Of a DNA stretch of 64,000 bases, positions 17,066-26,118 are shown one piece after another. Position 1 is the stretch's first letter. Every line of letters starts with the position of its first letter. Source of the DNA: Taklimakanibacter sp050251035 (lineage in GTDB: Bacteria > Pseudomonadota > Alphaproteobacteria > Rhizobiales > Aestuariivirgaceae); the NCBI GenBank assembly GCA_050251035.1, contig JBFWNN010000024.1, forward strand, positions 13,384-77,383, in the 5' to 3' direction. Below the pieces are notes generated by a model, which saw nothing but the letters and a program-made list of their open reading frames with translations, had not been told where the DNA came from and did no database searches. Both the position numbers and the translations under genes were made by a program.

Positions 17066-19887
17066 GTGCGCCTCCTGCCGGCTATGCCTCCGAAGCTTCG
17101 CAATGTCGGGAATTGCGGCGCGCTCTCCGCCGCCTCGGCGGGTGCCTTCTCGATCCGAACGCGCAAGTCGTACCAGGCAGCCTGGCCGGTGACCGGATCG
17201 GAATTGGAATAGCGATAGCCGCCGTCGCGTTCGGGCAACAGCTCGGCGATCAGATGATTGAGGAGGAACCCCTTCTTCGCCTCCGGTGCGTCGGGCGACA
17301 GCGCCCAGGCGCCCGATCTTTTGCCGATGGCGTTCCAGGTCCACACCGTATGCGGATTGACGCCGTCCATCAGTTTCACCTGCACCTTGATGCGGCCCGT
17401 GGCCGAGGTCACATGCACCCAGTCGCCGTCGCGCAGGCCCCAGTCCGCGCCGCGCGAACGGGCGAGATAGAGCCAGTTGCGGCCGAGAATCTGCCTGAGC
17501 CAGGCATTCTGCGAGCCCCAGGAATGGTACATCGCCATCGGCCGCTGGGTGATGGCATGCAGCGGAAATTCCGTCTTGTCGCGCAGGCTCTCCTCGAGCG
17601 GCTCGTGCCAGCCGGGCAGCGGGTCGAAATAGCGGGTGACCCGCGCGCGATGCGCTTCCGGCGGCTGGATCGCGCCATGGCCCTGGGCGGCCAGGCGGAA
17701 TTTCTGCAACGGCTCGAGATAGAGCTGGAAGATCACCGGATCGGGCCGCCCGATGAAGCCGAAGGATGACGCCCATTCGAGATAGTCGCGATTGGCGTGG
17801 CGGTAATATTTCACGTGGTCTGGCAGTTCGTAGAACCAGTGGCAGCCATTCTCGATATAGCGTTCGAGCTGCCTGGGGTTCACCTCGCCGCGCCCATGGA
17901 AGACGCCTTCCTTGCCGCGCCAGCCGGCGAGCGGGCCGATGCCGGGGCTCCTCTCGTGATTGACCATGTAATCGGCATAGCCGCCGGGATAGCGCGGCGT
18001 GCCGTCCTCATTGGTCATGCCGGTGAGGCCGAGCCGCGTGCCCAGATCGAGCAGCACCGTCTGGAAGGGCCTGACATCGCGGTCGGGCTCGACCACCGGC
18101 TGGCGAATGGCATCCGCCGGCCCGTCCGCTTCCGAGATCGGCCGGTCGAGGAGCGAGATGCAGTCGAAGCGTTCGAGATAGGTCGTGTCGGGCAGAACGA
18201 GATCGGCATAATGCACCATCTCGGACGCATAGGCATCGGAATAGATGATATGCGGGATGACATAGTCGCCGGTCGCCTCGTCCTTCTGCGTCAGATGCGC
18301 CGTCGTCTCGGCGACGTTCATCGCCGAGTTCCAGCTCATATTCGCCATATAGAGGAAGAGCACGTCGATGCCGTAGGGATCGCGCTTGGCCGCGTTGGCG
18401 ATCACCGTGTGCATGAGGCCGTGGGCGGCGAAAGGCGCTTCCCAGGAATAGGCCTTGTCGATGCGCTGCGGCGTGCCCTTGTCGTCGACCAGCAAATCCT
18501 CGGGCGCCGTGACGAAGCCCAGCGGCGGGCCCGGCAGCGCGGTGTTGGGCTTGACCTGCCCCGGCTTGCCGGCGGGCTTGATGCCGGGCGGCGCCGGCTT
18601 CGGGAAAGGCGGGCGATAGCGGAAGCCGCCCGGCACGTCGATGGTGCCGAGCAGGATCTGCAGGAGATGCAGCGTGCGGCATGTCTGGAAGCCGTTCGAA
18701 TGGGCCGAGATGCCGCGCATCGCATACATCGAGACCGGCCGGCCGATCATCTTGTCATGGATGCGCCCGGCCCAGTCGCGCCAGCCGATATTGAGACAGA
18801 GCTCCTCCTCGAAGGCGGTCCTGGCCAATTCGGCAGCGATGCGGCGGATCGTGTCCGCGGGGATGCCGCAGGCCGCGGCGACCGTTCCCGGCGAATAGTC
18901 GTCAGCAAGGAAGCGTTCGGCCAGGAGCATGAAAGAGGGAACGGCGCTCCGGCCGTCGGCGAGCGTCACCTCGCCGACGAGCTTCGGCGATGTATCGGCG
19001 CGATAGGCCGAGAGCGGCCGGCCGATGACCGCGTCATAGATCAGAGGCTCGCCATTGGCGTTGCGCGCGAAAGTGCCGTCATCGGCATGGCCCGGATGAC
19101 GGATGACCAGCCAGGGCGCGTTGGTGTAGCGCGCGAGGTAATCGAGATCGACCTTGTGGTTGCGCAGCAACTCGTGGATGAGGGCGCCGGCGAAGAGGCC
19201 GTCGGTGCCGGGACGGATGCCGATCCACTCATCGGCGATCGCCGAATAGCCGGTGCGCACCGGATTGACGGAGACGATCTTCACGCCGCGAGATTTGAGC
19301 TTGCCGAGTCCGATCTTGATCGGATTGGAGGCGTGATCCTCGGCCACGCCGAAGAGCAGGAAATATCTGGTGTGCTTCCAGTCGGGCTCGCCGAACTCCC
19401 AGAAGGAGCCGCCGAAGGTGTAGAGCCCGGCGGCCGCCATGTTCACCGAGCAGAAGCCGCCATGGGCGGCATAGTTCGGCGTGCCGAACTGCGTCGCCCA
19501 CCAGCCGGTGAGCCCTTGCGACTGGTCACGGCCGGTGAAGAAGGCGAGGCGCTTGGGATCCTCGGCCCGCACCTTCTTGAGCCACGAGGTCGCAAGCGCG
19601 AGCGCTTCGTCCCATTCGATCTCGCGGAACTCGCCCGAACCCCGTTCGCCGACGCGCAGCAGCGGTTTCGTGAGCCTCGCCGGCGAATAATGCTGCATGA
19701 TGCCCGCGGCGCCCTTGCCGCAGATCACACCCTTGTTCACCGGATGGTCGCGATTGCCCTCGATATATTTGACGGTGCCGTCCTTGAGATAGACTTTGAT
19801 CCCGCAACGGCAGGCGCACATGTAGCAGGTCGTCGTCTTGATCTCGTCCCAGGTCTTGAGCGAGGTGTCGATCTTGGGTTGGGCCAT
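17062..19887 (-). CDS. soeA: molybdopterin catalytic subunit of sulfite:quinone dehydrogenase-like complex
   Basis: This 941-residue protein belongs to the DMSO-reductase family. The N-terminal [4Fe-4S] motif is C21-x2-C24-x3-C28-x27-C56, and the molybdenum ligand is probably Cys146 in GGFCSVNMAAAG. Molybdopterin-guanine-dinucleotide binding regions and a C-terminal dinucleotide-binding domain follow. There is no Tat signal, so the subunit faces the cytoplasm, as known SoeA does and unlike most DMSO reductases. SoeABC oxidises sulfite to sulfate and reduces quinone. The start is the ATG at 19887, since the frame extends only to a TTG at 19911. Other oxyanion or sulfur substrates of this family cannot be excluded. 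Confidence 0.85.
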   Translation of the reverse strand: MAQPKIDTSLKTWDEIKTTTCYMCACRCGIKVYLKDGTVKYIEGNRDHPVNKGVICGKGAAGIMQHYSPARLTKPLLRVGERGSGEFREIEWDEALALATSWLKKVRAEDPKRLAFFTGRDQSQGLTGWWATQFGTPNYAAHGGFCSVNMAAAGLYTFGGSFWEFGEPDWKHTRYFLLFGVAEDHASNPIKIGLGKLKSRGVKIVSVNPVRTGYSAIADEWIGIRPGTDGLFAGALIHELLRNHKVDLDYLARYTNAPWLVIRHPGHADDGTFARNANGEPLIYDAVIGRPLSAYRADTSPKLVGEVTLADGRSAVPSFMLLAERFLADDYSPGTVAAACGIPADTIRRIAAELARTAFEEELCLNIGWRDWAGRIHDKMIGRPVSMYAMRGISAHSNGFQTCRTLHLLQILLGTIDVPGGFRYRPPFPKPAPPGIKPAGKPGQVKPNTALPGPPLGFVTAPEDLLVDDKGTPQRIDKAYSWEAPFAAHGLMHTVIANAAKRDPYGIDVLFLYMANMSWNSAMNVAETTAHLTQKDEATGDYVIPHIIYSDAYASEMVHYADLVLPDTTYLERFDCISLLDRPISEADGPADAIRQPVVEPDRDVRPFQTVLLDLGTRLGLTGMTNEDGTPRYPGGYADYMVNHERSPGIGPLAGWRGKEGVFHGRGEVNPRQLERYIENGCHWFYELPDHVKYYRHANRDYLEWASSFGFIGRPDPVIFQLYLEPLQKFRLAAQGHGAIQPPEAHRARVTRYFDPLPGWHEPLEESLRDKTEFPLHAITQRPMAMYHSWGSQNAWLRQILGRNWLYLARSRGADWGLRDGDWVHVTSATGRIKVQVKLMDGVNPHTVWTWNAIGKRSGAWALSPDAPEAKKGFLLNHLIAELLPERDGGYRYSNSDPVTGQAAWYDLRVRIEKAPAEAAESAPQFPTLRSFGGIAGRRRT

Positions 19888-20027
19888 GGAAATCCAAGGA
19901 GTCGGGCTCAAGGCAAACTACATGATGGGACCAGGCCCGGCCATAGGGCCAATAAACGCGGATAGCAGGCACCAGAAACCTCGTTTCGCTGAAAAGTTAA
20001 GGCCTTGGCTCTCCCGGGCGAAACCCC

Positions 20028-20064
20028 GGTTGTTGAGATCAATTCACCAGCTTTTGGGTTGTTG
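20028..20064. promoter_or_regulatory. direct repeats in the soeA-mocR divergent promoter region
   Basis: GGTTGTTG occurs at 20028-20035 and again at 20057-20064, 29 bp apart start to start (close to three helical turns). They lie in the 194-bp gap between soeA and the divergent MocR gene. MocR regulators such as GabR and PdxR bind direct repeats near their own promoters, so this is a reasonable operator candidate. Nothing more than position and repetition supports it. Confidence 0.35.
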
Positions 20065-20081
20065 CCGGGATTTTTGGCTCT

Positions 20082-21596
20082 ATGATGGGTCCAGAGGTGA
20101 TCCCCTTGCGCGACTGGCTGGTCCATATACGCCGCCACAATCATTCGAGCCTGCAGACGCAGATTCGCGAAGCCCTGGTCGCCGCCATCCTCGACGGGCA
20201 GCTGGCGCGTGACGAGCCCATCCCCTCCACCCGCAAGATGGCCAAGAGCCTCGGCGTCTCGCGCAACACCGTGGTGCTCGCCTATCAGGGCCTGCTCGAC
20301 GACGGCTATCTCTTCGCCCGCGAGCGGTCCGGCTATTTCGTCGCCGACAAGGCGCTGGAGACGGCGATCCGGCCGGCGAAGGCGGGTGGCGCAAATGTTA
20401 CGCCGGCCGGCACCGACCCCAACTGGAAGGCGCGCCTCCTCAAGCATCCGGCGGCGCAGGCCAATATCTTCAAGCCGCTCGACTGGCAAAGCTACAGCTA
20501 TCCCTTCATCTACGGGCAAGTGGACCACAATCTCTTCCCGCTCGCCGAATGGCGCGACTGCGCCCGCCAGGCGCTGGGCAAGAAATGGCTCGGCACCTGG
20601 ACCAACGACACCTGGGCCTTCGACGATCCCCTCCTCGTCGAGCAGATCCGCCGCCGCATCCTGCCCCGGCGCGGCATCATGGCGAGCGACGACGAGATCC
20701 TGATCACCCTCGGCGCCCAGAACGCGCTCTATCTCATCGTGAGCCTCCTCATCGACGACAAGAGCCGCGTCGCCATGGAGGAGCCGGGCTTTCCCGACAT
20801 GCGCAACATCTTCAGGCTCAAGACCCAGAATGTCGCGCTGGTGCCGGTCGATGAAGGCGGGCTCACGCTCACCGACCAGGTCGCGGCATCCGATCTCGTC
20901 TTCGTGACGCCGAGCCATCAGTTTCCGACCACGGCGACCATGCCGCTGGCACGCCGGCTCGATCTCCTCAAGCTCGCCTCCAAGCATAATTTCGCGATCA
21001 TCGAGGACGATTACGAGTTCGAGACGAATTATGTGAACGAGCCCTGCCCGGCGCTCAAATCGCTCGATGACGAAGGCCGCGTCATCTATGTGGGCTCGCT
21101 GTCCAAGACCCTGTTTCCGGGCCTGCGCCTAGGCTTTCTGGTGGGACCCAAGCCCTTCGTCGAGGAAGCACGCGCCTTGCGCCGGCTCATGGTGCGCCAT
21201 GCGCCCAACAACAATCAGCGCACCGCCGCCCTGTTCCTGTCGCTCGGCCATCACGACACGCTGATCCGCCGTCTGCACAAGGCCTATCGCACGCGCTGGG
21301 AGATCATGGGCGCCGCCCTGCAGACGCATCTGCCGGAATCGGCGCGCATCCCCTCCTTCGGCGGCACCAGCTTCTGGGTGCAGGGCCCCAAGGCCCTCGA
21401 CAGTGAGACGCTCGCCAAGCAGGCGGCGGCCCGCGGCATCGTGATCGAGCCGGGACGCATCCATTTCGGCGCCGACGCCGCGCCCGACAATTTCTTCCGT
21501 CTCGCCTTCTCCTCCATCGAGGAAAAGAAGATCGAGCCCGGCATCCGGCTCCTCGCCGAGACGATCGGCGAGGCGCAGCGTCAGGCGGCGGAATAG
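20082..21596 (+). CDS. MocR-family (GntR HTH plus aminotransferase domain) transcriptional regulator
   Basis: This 504-residue protein has an N-terminal GntR winged helix (about residues 18-85, IPSTRKMAKSLGVSRNTVVL), a linker and a class I aminotransferase-like domain. The domain keeps the PLP lysine in YVGSLSKTLFPGLRLGF and IIEDDYEFE. Such regulators sense amino compounds through PLP. TauR and EnuR belong to this family. It diverges from soeA and lies near xsc and ald, so control of sulfonate or taurine genes is plausible but not shown. Its TAG stop abuts the convergent stop of the extensin-like gene. Confidence 0.88.
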   Translation: MMGPEVIPLRDWLVHIRRHNHSSLQTQIREALVAAILDGQLARDEPIPSTRKMAKSLGVSRNTVVLAYQGLLDDGYLFARERSGYFVADKALETAIRPAKAGGANVTPAGTDPNWKARLLKHPAAQANIFKPLDWQSYSYPFIYGQVDHNLFPLAEWRDCARQALGKKWLGTWTNDTWAFDDPLLVEQIRRRILPRRGIMASDDEILITLGAQNALYLIVSLLIDDKSRVAMEEPGFPDMRNIFRLKTQNVALVPVDEGGLTLTDQVAASDLVFVTPSHQFPTTATMPLARRLDLLKLASKHNFAIIEDDYEFETNYVNEPCPALKSLDDEGRVIYVGSLSKTLFPGLRLGFLVGPKPFVEEARALRRLMVRHAPNNNQRTAALFLSLGHHDTLIRRLHKAYRTRWEIMGAALQTHLPESARIPSFGGTSFWVQGPKALDSETLAKQAAARGIVIEPGRIHFGADAAPDNFFRLAFSSIEEKKIEPGIRLLAETIGEAQRQAAE

Positions 21597-22598
21597 CTAC
21601 TCGCAGATCTTGTAGTTGCCGCTCTTGCCGTGGAGGCCGAGATCGAAATGATAATGCTCGGCATGCGCGGCGTTCGAGCCCGGCCCGAGCACGGTGGTGA
21701 AATAGCCACAGGCCGAGATGCGCAAAGCCATCAGCCAGCGGCTCTCGACATTGCCGGTCTTGGCGACATTGGCGACCGGCATGCTTTCCTTGCTCGCCAG
21801 CCTGAAGGACGCGATGTCGACGGCGTTGCCGAGGGCATGCTCGCTGATCTTGCCGCTGCCGTCGCCGTTGCGCCCGCGGCACTCGTAGCCGGGACCGGTC
21901 GAGATCGCGACCAGCGCCTCGCCGGTGCGGGCCTTGACCACGGGACCTGCGATGTCGGAGACCCATGAGGTGAACTGCTTGGCGAAGATGCAGTTCAGGA
22001 TCGGCTCGCCGGGAAAGTCGACCTTGCCGGCCGGCGATGTGATGGCGCTGATCCGAACCGGATTGACCACCTTGCATTTGCCGCTGGCGGCCGGCATGTC
22101 GGGCACCGTGAATGTCGCCCCGAGCTCCGCCAGCTCCTTTCGGCAGATGGCGAAATCCTCGCCGGGATTTGGCTTCTCGTCGTCCTCCTCCGGCGCGGCT
22201 TTGGGCTCGACGGGTTTTGCCCGCGGGATGACGATGGCGGAAGCGCCGGACCCGTCCGGCTCGGTCTTCTCGCCTCCCCCGGAGTCGGGGATCACAGTCT
22301 CATCGGGGGTGGAGGCGGGTTCTTGCAGCCGCCCGGGTTTTTCGCGCGGGATGACGATGGCGGACGGGCCAGCCGCGTCCGGTCCGGCCTCGCTCGCCTC
22401 CGGCTCGGGCGCGGCCATCTCCGGCGCCTCGGGCTCGGGTGCTGCGATCTCCGCGGGCGCCTCGGTGCCGGGGCGCATGATCTCCGCCGGCTTGGGCTTC
22501 GGCAAGGGCGGCGGCAGCTTCCGGGCGGCGTCCGCCGCCATCAGCGCAGGCGCGATGCCCAGGGCGAATACCAGACCGCGCAGTGCCATGCGTCTCAT
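21597..22598 (-). CDS. extensin-like family secreted protein
   Basis: This 333-residue exported protein has a signal peptide (first 24 residues), a long Pro/Glu/Ala-rich linker (about 27-145) and an extensin-like C-terminal domain. That domain carries NPVRI, PILNC, SEHALGNAVDIASF and AEHYHFDLGLHG, whose His residues recall D,D-carboxypeptidase-like zinc sites. The linker repeats SAIVIPRxKP at residues 79-88 and 120-129. The protein probably acts at the envelope or peptidoglycan, but its enzymology is not established. It is unrelated to its metabolic neighbours. Confidence 0.85.
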   Translation of the reverse strand: MRRMALRGLVFALGIAPALMAADAARKLPPPLPKPKPAEIMRPGTEAPAEIAAPEPEAPEMAAPEPEASEAGPDAAGPSAIVIPREKPGRLQEPASTPDETVIPDSGGGEKTEPDGSGASAIVIPRAKPVEPKAAPEEDDEKPNPGEDFAICRKELAELGATFTVPDMPAASGKCKVVNPVRISAITSPAGKVDFPGEPILNCIFAKQFTSWVSDIAGPVVKARTGEALVAISTGPGYECRGRNGDGSGKISEHALGNAVDIASFRLASKESMPVANVAKTGNVESRWLMALRISACGYFTTVLGPGSNAAHAEHYHFDLGLHGKSGNYKICE

Positions 22599-22648
22599 GC
22601 GTTGCCCTCTTCTCCGGCGCCCTGTTTCATTGCGTTTCGAAGTGAGAT

Positions 22649-23641
22649 ATGGCCTTCAGGATGGCCTCTGAGACGTCCGCTGACAACAAGCTTCTTGCCA
22701 TCCTATATGCCTGTGGCGCCGTCGGAATCGCCTCCTCCGGCGATGCGATCGTCAAATGGTTGAGTGGCAGCTATCCGGTCCATCAGGTCCTCTTCATCCG
22801 CTGCCTGATCGGGATCCCCATCCTGACCCTCATCGTCAACAGGAACGCGTCGCTCGCCAGCCTCTGGGGTCCCGGAACCGGCTTGAGCTTAACGCGCGGG
22901 CTCATCATGGGTTCCGCCTATCTCGCCTTCATCCTGTCCATCGCGGCCATGCCCATGGCCGATTCGGTGGCCATCTATTTCGCCATGCCGCTCGTCGTCG
23001 CGGTCATCGCCGGCCCGATGCTGGGCGAGCGCGTGCGCCTGCATCGCTGGATCGCCATCATCGGCGGCTTCATCGGCGTGATCATCATGATCAACCCGGG
23101 AAGCGGCGTGCTCGAGCCCGCCGCCCTGCTGGCGCTCTATTCCGCCATCGGCTATGCGGTCAGCCAGACCATGGCGCGGCGCATCGTTCGCACCGTGCCG
23201 CCTGCCGCCATGGCCTTCCACACCAACGCCGTCTATCTCGCCATCGCGGTCAGCCTCGCCCTCGTCTTCACCGTCCTCGACATGGGCCAGGTCCAGCACA
23301 AGAGCCTCACCTTCCTGGCGCGGCCATGGCACTGGCCGCCTCTGCTCGAACTCGCGGCAATGGTGCTTCTCGGCGCCAGCGTCGCCGTCGCCATGGTGCT
23401 TTTCGGCATGGCCTATAAGAGCGCCGAATCGAGCTTCGTCGCGCCCTTCGAATACACCGCCATGTTCTGGGCGGTGGTGCTGGGTTTCCTCGCTTTCGGC
23501 GACGTGCCGGGTCTCAGGACGCTGTGGGGCGGCGCCATCGTGCTTCTGGCCGGCCTTTTCATGCTCTGGGCCGACCGGCGGGTCGACCGCCTGGCGGTGA
23601 AACCCGTGGGGGTTGTCGGCACGACGCGTCCAGGAGTATAA
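22649..23641 (+). CDS. EamA-family (DMT superfamily) transporter
   Basis: This 330-residue inner-membrane protein has ten predicted hydrophobic segments in two EamA repeats. The first carries PVHQVLFIRCLIGIP and YFAMPLVVAVIAGPMLGERV, and the second carries ALYSAIGYAVSQTMARR and PFEYTAMFWAVVLGF. Members export amino acids or other metabolites. The gene diverges from the extensin-like gene by 50 bp. It lies upstream of alanine dehydrogenase on the same strand with a 155-bp gap, so it is probably a separate transcript. The substrate is unknown. Confidence 0.87.
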   Translation: MAFRMASETSADNKLLAILYACGAVGIASSGDAIVKWLSGSYPVHQVLFIRCLIGIPILTLIVNRNASLASLWGPGTGLSLTRGLIMGSAYLAFILSIAAMPMADSVAIYFAMPLVVAVIAGPMLGERVRLHRWIAIIGGFIGVIIMINPGSGVLEPAALLALYSAIGYAVSQTMARRIVRTVPPAAMAFHTNAVYLAIAVSLALVFTVLDMGQVQHKSLTFLARPWHWPPLLELAAMVLLGASVAVAMVLFGMAYKSAESSFVAPFEYTAMFWAVVLGFLAFGDVPGLRTLWGGAIVLLAGLFMLWADRRVDRLAVKPVGVVGTTRPGV

Positions 23642-23752
23642 GCCCCCCGCGCAGACAGGACCGGCGAAGACCTGGCCTGACGCGGCCACGCGAACTGGTG
23701 CTACAGGGGCAACCGGCGACTAGCTAATTCCGACAACCATCAATCCGAATCC

Positions 23753-23772
23753 GCGGGGCAGCGAGGCCCCGC
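23753..23772 (+). promoter_or_regulatory. leader hairpin upstream of ald
   Basis: GCGGGGC (23753-23759) and GCCCCGC (23766-23772) pair as a 7-bp all-GC stem with a 6-base loop. The hairpin ends 24 bases before the ald ATG and 9 bases before its GGGAG ribosome site. It may influence translation or mark the end of an upstream transcript. There is no T-run. Confidence 0.4.
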
Positions 23773-23796
23773 ATGTCCTTTGGGAGTTTTTCCATC

Positions 23797-24915
23797 ATGC
23801 TGATTGGCGTTCCGAAAGAGATCAAGAACCACGAATACCGGGTGGGCATGACGCCGCTCTCGGTTCGTGAGGCCGTGCGCCACGGCCATGAGGTCTGGGT
23901 CCAGACGGGTGCGGGATTGGGCATCGGCGCGTCGGATGAGGATTACCGATCGGCCGGCGCGCAGAATGTTCCGACGGCGGAAGAAATCTTCGCCAAGGCC
24001 GACATGATCGTGAAGGTGAAGGAGCCGCAGGCGGTCGAGCGCAAGATGCTGCGCGACGGCCAGATCCTCTACACCTATCTGCATCTCGCTCCCGATCCGG
24101 AGCAGACCAAGGACCTGGTCAAGTCGGGTGCCGTCTGCATCGCCTATGAGACGGTCACCAATTCGCGCGGCGGCCTGCCGCTGCTGGCGCCGATGTCGCA
24201 AGTGGCGGGTCGCATGTCGATCCAGTCCGGGGCGCATTGCCTGGAAAAGGCGCAAGGCGGCTTGGGCGTGCTGCTCGGCGGCGTGCCCGGCGTGGCGCCG
24301 GCCAAGGTCGTGATCCTGGGCGGCGGCGTCGTCGGCACCAATGCCGCGGCGATGGCTCTCGGTCTCGGCGCCGACGTCACCATCCTCGAGAAGAGCACCG
24401 ACCGGATGGAAGAGCTCGTCGCGCGCTTCGGCACGCAGCTCAAGACCCTCTATTCGACGCAGGGCACGGTCGAGGACGAATGCGCCACCGCCGATCTCGT
24501 GGTGGGCGGCGTTCTGATCCCCGGCGCCGCGGCGCCCAAGCTCGTGACCCGCAAGATGCTCAAGGACTGGAAGAACGGCTCGGTCCTCGTCGACGTCGCG
24601 ATCGACCAGGGCGGCTGCGCCGAGACCTCGAAAGCCACCACCCATGCCGATCCGACCTATGTGGTCGACGGCGTCATCCATTATTGCGTCGCCAACATGC
24701 CGGGCGGCGTGGCGCGCACCTCGACCTATGCGCTCAACAACGTGACCCTGCCCTTCGGCCTCAAGATCGCCGACAAGGGCTACAAGCAGGCGCTGCTCGA
24801 GGATCACCATCTGCGCGCCGGCCTCAATGTCTGCAAGGGCAAGGTGACCTACAAGGCCGTCGCCGACGATCTCGGCTACGAGTATGTGCCGGCCGAGAAG
24901 GCGCTCGCGGCGTAA
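23797..24915 (+). CDS. ald: alanine dehydrogenase
   Basis: This 372-residue enzyme interconverts L-alanine and pyruvate plus ammonium with NAD. The N terminus MLIGVPKEIKNHEYRVGM is canonical. VKVKEPQ and YLHLAPDPEQT hold the substrate-binding Lys and His positions, and GGGVVGTNAAAMALGLGA is the NAD-binding loop. VDVAIDQGGCAE follows. I chose the ATG at 23797 over 23773 because it has a GGGAG site and matches the family start. In taurine dissimilation this enzyme regenerates pyruvate for taurine:pyruvate aminotransferase and releases ammonium, which fits xsc 4 kb downstream. It could equally serve the polyamine:pyruvate aminotransferase at 56.4-57.8 kb. Confidence 0.95.
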   Translation: MLIGVPKEIKNHEYRVGMTPLSVREAVRHGHEVWVQTGAGLGIGASDEDYRSAGAQNVPTAEEIFAKADMIVKVKEPQAVERKMLRDGQILYTYLHLAPDPEQTKDLVKSGAVCIAYETVTNSRGGLPLLAPMSQVAGRMSIQSGAHCLEKAQGGLGVLLGGVPGVAPAKVVILGGGVVGTNAAAMALGLGADVTILEKSTDRMEELVARFGTQLKTLYSTQGTVEDECATADLVVGGVLIPGAAAPKLVTRKMLKDWKNGSVLVDVAIDQGGCAETSKATTHADPTYVVDGVIHYCVANMPGGVARTSTYALNNVTLPFGLKIADKGYKQALLEDHHLRAGLNVCKGKVTYKAVADDLGYEYVPAEKALAA

Positions 24916-25002
24916 CCACCGTTTTTGACAGCTCCGTCAAGGCGTAAGACCGTCCGTGGAACAGCTCGCTTGCTGCGGGCTTATCCCGGACGGAGGCGCG
25001 TC

Positions 25003-26082
25003 ATGAGGAAAGCGAGAGTACGCAAGGGGATGCCGAGCGTCGCCCTGAGCAAGGTGGAATTCACCGAACGGTTCAAGGCGCGCTTCTACGACCCGGTCTT
25101 TGCCGGCAACGCCCGGGAGATCGAGGCGCTGCTGCCTCAGGCCTGGATCTCATATCACGACGGCCACAAAGCACCACGCACGCGCAAAGCCGGCAAGAGC
25201 TTCGCCGACCCCTCCTATGATCTCTCCGTCGAATGGCTTGCCGCGCATCAGGCCATAAAGGCAGCGGAACGCCGCCATCGCGATCGCGCGTCGCCCGCGC
25301 GCATCCTCATCATCAACGGCTCGATGCGCAGCGACCAGACCTGCCCCGGCGAAGTGTCGAAGAGCTGGCGCCTGGTGACGATGGCGCGCAAGGTCATCGA
25401 AGCGAAACGCGGCTTCGCCGTCGAAGTGCTCGACCTGAGCCGGCTCGCGTCCGAATATGGCCGCGTCATTCATCCCTGCAAGGCCTGCGTCTCGACCGCC
25501 ATGCCGCTCTGTCATTGGCCCTGCTCCTGCTATCCCAATCACGCCGTCGGGCAAGTGAACGACTGGATGAACGAAATCTACCCGATGTGGGTCGAGGCGC
25601 ATGGCATCATGATCGTGACGCCGGTCAATTGGTATCAGGCGCCGGCCGGCCTCAAGGCGATGATCGACCGGCTGGTCTGCGCCGATGGCGGCAATCCCGA
25701 CCCGACCTCGACCCATGGCAAGGATGCGGCGGCAGCGAAGACGCTCGAGCTCGCGGGCTGGCCTTATCCGCGCCATCTCTCCGGCCGCCTGTTCTCGGTC
25801 GTCGTGCACGGCGATACATCGGGTGCGGAGACTCTGCGCCGCATCCTGACCGACTGGCTCACCGACATGGGCCTCGTCCCGGCCGGCTCCAAGGCGTTGC
25901 TCGGCCGCTATGTCGGCTACTATCGCGACTATGCGACGAGCCATGACGATCTCGACGCCGACCGCGCCTTCCAGGAGGAGGTGCGCAATGCGGCCGAGAC
26001 GCTCGCGGCGGCGGTCAGGCTCGAGCGCAAGGGCAAGCTTGCGCAGCCCGATGCCGGTCTCGCGGATCCGCGGCCAAAATAA
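25003..26082 (+). CDS. NAD(P)H-dependent FMN reductase / flavodoxin-fold oxidoreductase
   Basis: This 359-residue protein has an N-terminal extension of about 100 residues rich in basic and aromatic residues. It is followed by a flavodoxin-like NADPH-dependent FMN reductase domain: ARILIINGSMRSDQTCPGEVSK as the FMN phosphate loop, VIHPCKACVSTA, and a central PVNWYQAPAGLKAMIDRL flavin contact. The ATG at 25003 follows CGGAGG. The Cys-rich CKACVSTAMPLCHWPCSCYP stretch is unusual and might bind metal or act in redox chemistry. The physiological acceptor is unknown. It follows ald on the same strand after 87 bp. Confidence 0.8.
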   Translation: MRKARVRKGMPSVALSKVEFTERFKARFYDPVFAGNAREIEALLPQAWISYHDGHKAPRTRKAGKSFADPSYDLSVEWLAAHQAIKAAERRHRDRASPARILIINGSMRSDQTCPGEVSKSWRLVTMARKVIEAKRGFAVEVLDLSRLASEYGRVIHPCKACVSTAMPLCHWPCSCYPNHAVGQVNDWMNEIYPMWVEAHGIMIVTPVNWYQAPAGLKAMIDRLVCADGGNPDPTSTHGKDAAAAKTLELAGWPYPRHLSGRLFSVVVHGDTSGAETLRRILTDWLTDMGLVPAGSKALLGRYVGYYRDYATSHDDLDADRAFQEEVRNAAETLAAAVRLERKGKLAQPDAGLADPRPK

Positions 26083-26118
26083 CATTGACCTCGCTCCATG
26101 CTCGGATAGCCTGCCGCC

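Noticed and set aside
15358..19887. Periplasmic DMSO reductase DmsABC
   Set aside because: The catalytic subunit has no Tat signal, so it faces the cytoplasm. Together with xsc this favours the SoeABC type, although the family as a whole is shared.
17797..19965. Long open frame of 722 codons on the plus strand opposite soeA
   Set aside because: It lies wholly over the recognised molybdopterin subunit. High third-position GC on the coding strand leaves long stop-free antisense frames, and the translation has no family resemblance.
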